From Blumeriella jaapii (lineage: Eukaryota > Ascomycota > Leotiomycetes > Helotiales > Drepanopezizaceae): 64,000 nucleotides of DNA. Below, piece by piece: positions 59,344 through 64,000 of this stretch. The stretch lies in the NCBI GenBank assembly GCA_009599575.1, contig VWND01000010.1, positions 1,136,501 through 1,200,500 on the forward strand. Reading direction: 5' to 3'. Each line of letters starts with the position of its first letter. The stretch's first letter is position 1. The notes under the pieces are model-generated. The model saw only the letters and a list, made by a program, of their open reading frames with translations. It had not been told where the DNA came from and did no database searches. The position numbers and the translations under genes are program-made.

Positions 59344-62300
59344 ATGGCATCTCCTGCGCCCTGGTCCGCGGCAGAGAATCCGTCGCCCTCGCCGCACATG
59401 CCCGCGCGCAATGAATACCCGTCCCCAAGGTCAGTCAGTCAGTTAGGATTGAATGCGCTCCCCCCAGCGCTTTGGACGGAAGTGCTGACACCCTCAGGCC
59501 GAGCTCGAGTGGGAGATTTCACCGGCGGAAAGGCTCCACCGCCAGCTCCATACGCTCGATGCGCTCGACGCACTCAGTACAGTCGACACACTCGACACAC
59601 TCGGTAGGAGGAACACTGGACACTTCATTCAATTGGCATGGCGTGCATGAGACCAATCGAAATGGTACATTGAGCGCATCTGAGCGGGGATAGTCACTAA
59701 CATGCATAGCCATATCTACCCTCCTACAGCCACCCATCGTACGGACAGGCCTGGTCCCCCATACCTCGGTGCCGCCTTCGAGCGCCCATAAACCGCCGAC
59801 GGCGCGAGATATCCCTCCAGTCACGCTGACCAACATTCCCCGCGTGGATCCGTCCAGGTTCAAACCATACTTGACGCAGGTGGGAGGGTTATACGAAGCA
59901 TTGCAACACGCCAAAGGAAACGGGGACGAAGACGCGACACAGATCCTACGGAGAGGTAAAAAGGGCGACGACTTTGCAGACCTCTTGGATCAGAGCCGAA
60001 AGGCAACAAGCCGACCGAATCTTTCACGCAAAGCCTCGCTAGTCTCCTTAGCATCTTCCATCGAACCGCCGTCGGTGCGCAGAAGGTCGATTGGAGGCCA
60101 GATCAGGAGAGCACACGCAGTAACGCCACTGTCGACAATACCCAACGTCTACTTTGACGACGACTTTCGTCTAGAGAACCCGAGGACATTCGATGTGGTG
60201 AGTGAAAGGTCGGAAGTCGTGAAACCCGCCCCAGGTTCACCAGATCTGCGGAGGGGCCCGAATGCGAATGGGAGCGCCCTGAACCCACGAAAGGCGCTGG
60301 CGACCAATGCAATCCTGCAGGAGAAGTTATCGTGGTATATGGACACCATCGAGGTTCATCTCATCTCGTCAATATCGACTGCGTCGACGTCCTTTTTCGC
60401 GGCTCTTGGATCGTTGCGAGAATTACATTTTGAAGCCGCCGAATCTGTAGAACGGATCAAAACACTACGAACAGAGCTTGCGAACTTGGATCAGGAGATA
60501 GCTATCGGAGGACTGAATATCGTGAACAAGAGGCGGAGGAGGGAAAATCTGAAAAAGCTGAGTGACACGATTCAACAGCTCAAGCGAATTGTGGAGGCCG
60601 TTGCGAGTTGTGAATCCTTAGTGGACCAGGGTGAAGTGGAAAAGGCGCTAGACGAAATAGATGGCTTAGAAAAGCTGATTGCAGGCGAGGACCAACAAAA
60701 CAACATCCAGCTTCGGGATTTGAGAGGGGCGACAGCTTTGAAAGGTGTCAACACCGACCTAGATGTGTTACGGGTCCGAATCGGGAAGGTCTACGAGACC
60801 AGATTTATAAACGCTTTAATGGGCGACCTCCGACATCATGTTGAGTCTGTCTCGATGTCTGACACTTTGCAGCGCTGGAGCACCGCTTCTCAGCGTACCA
60901 GAGGCACCCATAGCCGTGAGCTATCGGCGCATCCAGCCTACTTGGCGATGGGTGATCAATTCCGAACCGAGCTGTCGTCAAATCTGAGTGGCTTGTATCG
61001 TGCTCGCCATACCACTCCCGCCACCATTGCTTATCGGGAATCGGTGTTGCGAGAGGTTAGAAACATTATAAGACGGCCGATGCCCGCGTCCAATGATGAT
61101 GATGCCGATTCGATGATGTCTGCATCCACCGTTGGAGGAGGGAGACAAAGAACAACGCAAGAAAAGTCGTCTATTCTGGCGAGGAATCTTCGTGCGCTGG
61201 ACCCAGAGGACGCTGAAGAGCTTCTGAAGAAGATCTACATAGGCATCGGGGAGACTTTGAGGAGGTTGGGAACGCAAGTCAAAGTTTTGCTGGATGTGAC
61301 CAGCACTCTTTCCTCGGGCGTGGCATCCCCCAGATCCCCCCCACGAAGTCCGAACATAGCTGCGATAGACGGCCGCCTGAGCTCAGGACGTCCTAGAGCG
61401 AGTTCCAGCGTAGACATGCAGGAAGAGATTCACCTGGCACTCGACATGTCTAACCTCCTAAGCCAGGCTGTTGACATTGCTCAGGATAAGATTGTACGGG
61501 TTCTGAAAGTCAGATCCGAGCCAAGCACGCACTTGTCCGTGGAACACTTCCTCCGTTACTTCAATTTGAACCTGCTGTTCGCGAACGAGTGTGAGGCAGT
61601 ATCTGGGCGCAGTGGAACGACCCTGAAAAATGTCGTTAACGGGCATATCAAAGAATTTGTCCAGCGCATGAGCGAATCTGAGCGTCAAGCTTTGGCTACA
61701 GGAATGGAAGCAGATCCTTGGAATGCAAAGGACTTCACCGATGCCGACAGAGAGGCGTTGACTCGCATTCTGTCTGCCAGCACTGAAGATGCCGGAGCTT
61801 GGAGTCTAGGGAGCAAGATATGGCTTAGTTCCACGAATCAACCGCCGCCAGACACTCTTGCGACCTCGCTTGCCGCCGAGGTCAATGGTAACTCTGGATC
61901 CTCAACCCCCTCGAAAGCCGCTACCCGATCCGCTATCATCGAAAGCGAATCTTTCATTCTCCCCGCCTCGGCCATCCTCTGTCTTCACGGGCTCTCATCA
62001 TTCCTCCACCTCAACACCGGCATCCCGTCCATCACGTCCGAGATCGCAACCTCCATGCTGTCCTACCTCACGCTGTTCAACTCCCGTTGCACCCAGCTCA
62101 TCCTCGGCGCAGGCGCAACACGCTCCGCCGGTCTCAAAAACATCACGACCAAACACCTCGCTCTCGCCGCGCAAGCCCTCTCCTTCATCAGCAGCCTCAT
62201 CCCGCACATCCGCGAGTTCGTGCGGCGCCACGCCGGCTCCGGCTCGGCCGTCTCGGCGCTCATGGGCGAGTTCGACAAGATTCGGCGCGCCTACCTCGAG

Positions 62301-62987
62301 CATCAGCAGTCCATCTACGACAAGCTCGTCGACATCATGGCCGGTCGCGCCTCGGCCCACGCCAAGGCCATGAAGCTCATCGACTGGGACGCGGTTGACG
62401 ACGGGGCCGTGAACAAGTACATGGAGACGCTGACGAAGGAGACCAGCACGTTGCACCGCGTGCTGAGCAAGCACCTGCCTGATCTGACGGTCAAGACGAT
62501 CATGGAGCCCGTGTTTCGCAGCTACAAGGAGCAATGGGGCAAGGAGTTCGGGAACGTGGTGTTGGGGAGCGAGGGGGCTTTGACTAGGTATGTTCCGTCT
62601 ACTTTCCTCTCTACCTTTTTTTTTCTTTTTGGTCTTTCTCTGGACGAGAATCCTGGCATGCGTAGTCGGGTTGCTAATCACGTCTACAGAATGCTCCGTG
62701 ACGTGGACTCCTTCAAGTCTAAAATCGGAGGCCTGGATGGCGCGGGCGATGCCGGCGAGTTTCTTGTGAATCTCGTCAAGAGCAAGAACGTGCCGAAGGC
62801 TGAAACGCCGCCGCCGCCGCCTGTGGCTGAAGAAGAGAACGCGGCGGAAACGACGGCGACGGCAGCGACGCCGAATGGGGAGAATGGGGAGAATGGTGGA
62901 GTAGAGACGGAGGAGGCTGAAGGGGGGGCAGGGGGGAAGCGGTTGGAAGTGGAGGAGGAGAAGACGGGTGCAGGGCCGGATGCTTGA
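59344..62987 (+). CDS. VPS54: GARP complex subunit VPS54
   Basis: Large subunit of the GARP tethering complex that receives endosome-derived vesicles at the trans-Golgi; 1152 aa. Exons: 59344..59429, 59468..59664, 59710..62587 and 62690..62987 (3459 nt). The N-terminus is disordered and Ser/Pro-rich, with a STHSVQSTHSTHSV repeat. The block NAISTLLQPPIVRTGLVPHT across the second intron, then PPTARDIPPVTLTNIPRVDP, is characteristic. Helical rods follow (AESVERIKTLRTELANLDQ). The conserved C-terminal VPS54 domain begins around residue 570 (VEHFLRYFNLNLLFANECEA) and includes MKLIDWD and MEPVFRSYKEQWGKEF. The 102-nt last intron has no stop, so a long ORF reads through it; splicing restores LTRMLRDVDSF. 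The tail is acidic and Ala/Gly-rich. Confidence 0.94.
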
Positions 62988-64000
62988 AGGGCTTGATAGA
63001 CAGGTAGATAGCTGTACGATGTTCGTTGGTTAAGATGTCGGCCGTCACAAAAAGAGGTGGGCCGGGTTGGGCTTGGTTGCAAGTGTGGTCTGGTGCGGTG
63101 TGGTGCGGTGCGTGGTGCATGATGGGTTCAATAGACAACCGTGGTGTAGAAAGAAGGAGAGAGTCTTTGACTAATGGATTTGGGGGGTCGGGGTTGGAAA
63201 AACCATTTCGATTTCTGGCTCTATCTATCCATCCTGCTTGTCGCTTGCTTGTTGCTTGCTTGCTTGGGTCTGCTTCTTCTTGGTTGGCACTTGTTGTTGC
63301 CTTCGGTCGGTCGGGGGATGAACCACTGGGAAAAGAGCCGCTTAACTGGAAGAGTCAACAACACCGTCACGAGAAGCCACGATGATTGACGACTGGGGCA
63401 CATGAGTACCACGACTGAATGGAAAGCGTTGACAGACCGTATTTGTATTTCACGCAAAGGCCGACGACGGCTCACGGCTACCGCGGTCCATGTTCGACCC
63501 ACCGCACCCTGACCCTGACCCTGCCCGCTGGAACAGTTTCCTGTAACGTTTCCCGTCAAATCTCCGAGCACATCGGGGTTGAGAAGACACAGGCTGACTG
63601 GTCGGCATCAATCATCCTGGCCGGGTGGGTTTCACACCTGGACTGCTGGAAACGGAACCGTTTGCACGTTTCCGCGAGCTCCAGAGCGAGCATGGCCCAT
63701 GAGGGCATGAAGTACTGTCGAAGCGAAGCTGCGTCTGTTTGTACACAGATGTACAGTACAGCACATTACTGACGGAGGACATGTTGTATGTACTATATGT
63801 ATGTACATGTACTATGTATGTACTGTACATGCAGTAATACTCCCGTGCCTACGAAGTGACGAACATCCTGTACTGTAACGCAGAGCGCACCCCAACTCGG
63901 CTTCCAAGTCAACAAAGCCAGACCGATCGTCCTGGACCGAATTCGGAAGTCCGGTCTGTCCGTCCAGGCTGTCTATCCATCGTCACGTCGCAGATACTTA
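62988..64000. other. Intergenic at the window end, no gene seen
   Basis: 3' flank of VPS54. It contains GGTGCGGTGTGG repeats near 63090, CCCTGACCCTGACCCTG at about 63507, and several TGTACTGTAC-type copies at 63745-63835. No coding ORF recognised. Confidence 0.5.

Noticed and set aside
63505..63524. CCCTGACCCTGACCCTG, telomere-like
   Set aside because: Only three units, not the fungal (TTAGGG)n sequence, and internal to the window.

Overview
The window is nuclear DNA of a filamentous ascomycete (Pezizomycotina). The genes carry many short introns (about 45-105 nt) with fungal donor, branch and acceptor signals. The proteins are typical of that group: HET-C, an ACS-family MFS transporter, fungal MCM5, CDC23, XRN1, CTK1 and VPS54, and a fungal protoglobin. 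The order cannot be fixed from the sequence alone; no organelle, virus, plasmid or bacterial signature was seen.

Layout. 0-4.5 kb is dense housekeeping: the 5' end of the TFIIH helicase SSL2/XPB (-), a CHY zinc-finger protein like Hot13 (+), 20S proteasome alpha4 (-) and a mitochondrial D-2-hydroxyacid dehydrogenase (+). 5.1-6.1 kb holds two gene relics: a truncated heme-thiolate peroxidase and a small secreted-protein gene whose single reading frame is broken only by four stop codons. 7.7-11 kb is HET-C with a long SYGR-rich tail. 11.7-12.7 kb is a protoglobin gene (-) with a frame break. 14.9-15.9 kb is an unrecognised membrane protein. 15.9-25.3 kb is a gene-poor stretch full of micro- and minisatellites with one short ORF that looks coding. 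25.4-33 kb holds a PQ-loop vacuolar transporter, CutC (-), APC/C subunit CDC23 (-) and farnesyl diphosphate synthase (+). 35-37.2 kb is a nine-exon MFS transporter (-). 38.3-44.7 kb is XRN1 (-) divergent from HAT2 (+). 45-48 kb is a large F-box-like protein with 50-residue repeats. 50.3-54.3 kb is the CTD kinase CTK1. 56.4-63 kb is MCM5 (-) divergent from VPS54 (+).

Many genes sit as divergent pairs sharing one short promoter (SSL2/CHY, alpha4/D-2-hydroxyacid dehydrogenase, CDC23/FPPS, XRN1/HAT2, MCM5/VPS54). Recognisable functions are transcription and repair (SSL2, CTK1), replication and chromatin (MCM5, HAT2), proteolysis and cell cycle (alpha4, CDC23), mRNA decay (XRN1), trafficking (VPS54) and isoprenoid synthesis (FPPS). 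I see no biosynthetic gene cluster.

The most unusual points are five frame breaks in otherwise conserved genes (HET-C, protoglobin, XRN1, CTK1 twice), the stop-only decay of the secreted-protein gene, three GC-AG introns, a 7-nt internal exon, and a TACTGTAC-type motif scattered through non-coding DNA. All exon coordinates were deduced by hand from reading frame, splice consensus and remembered family conservation; no alignment was run.
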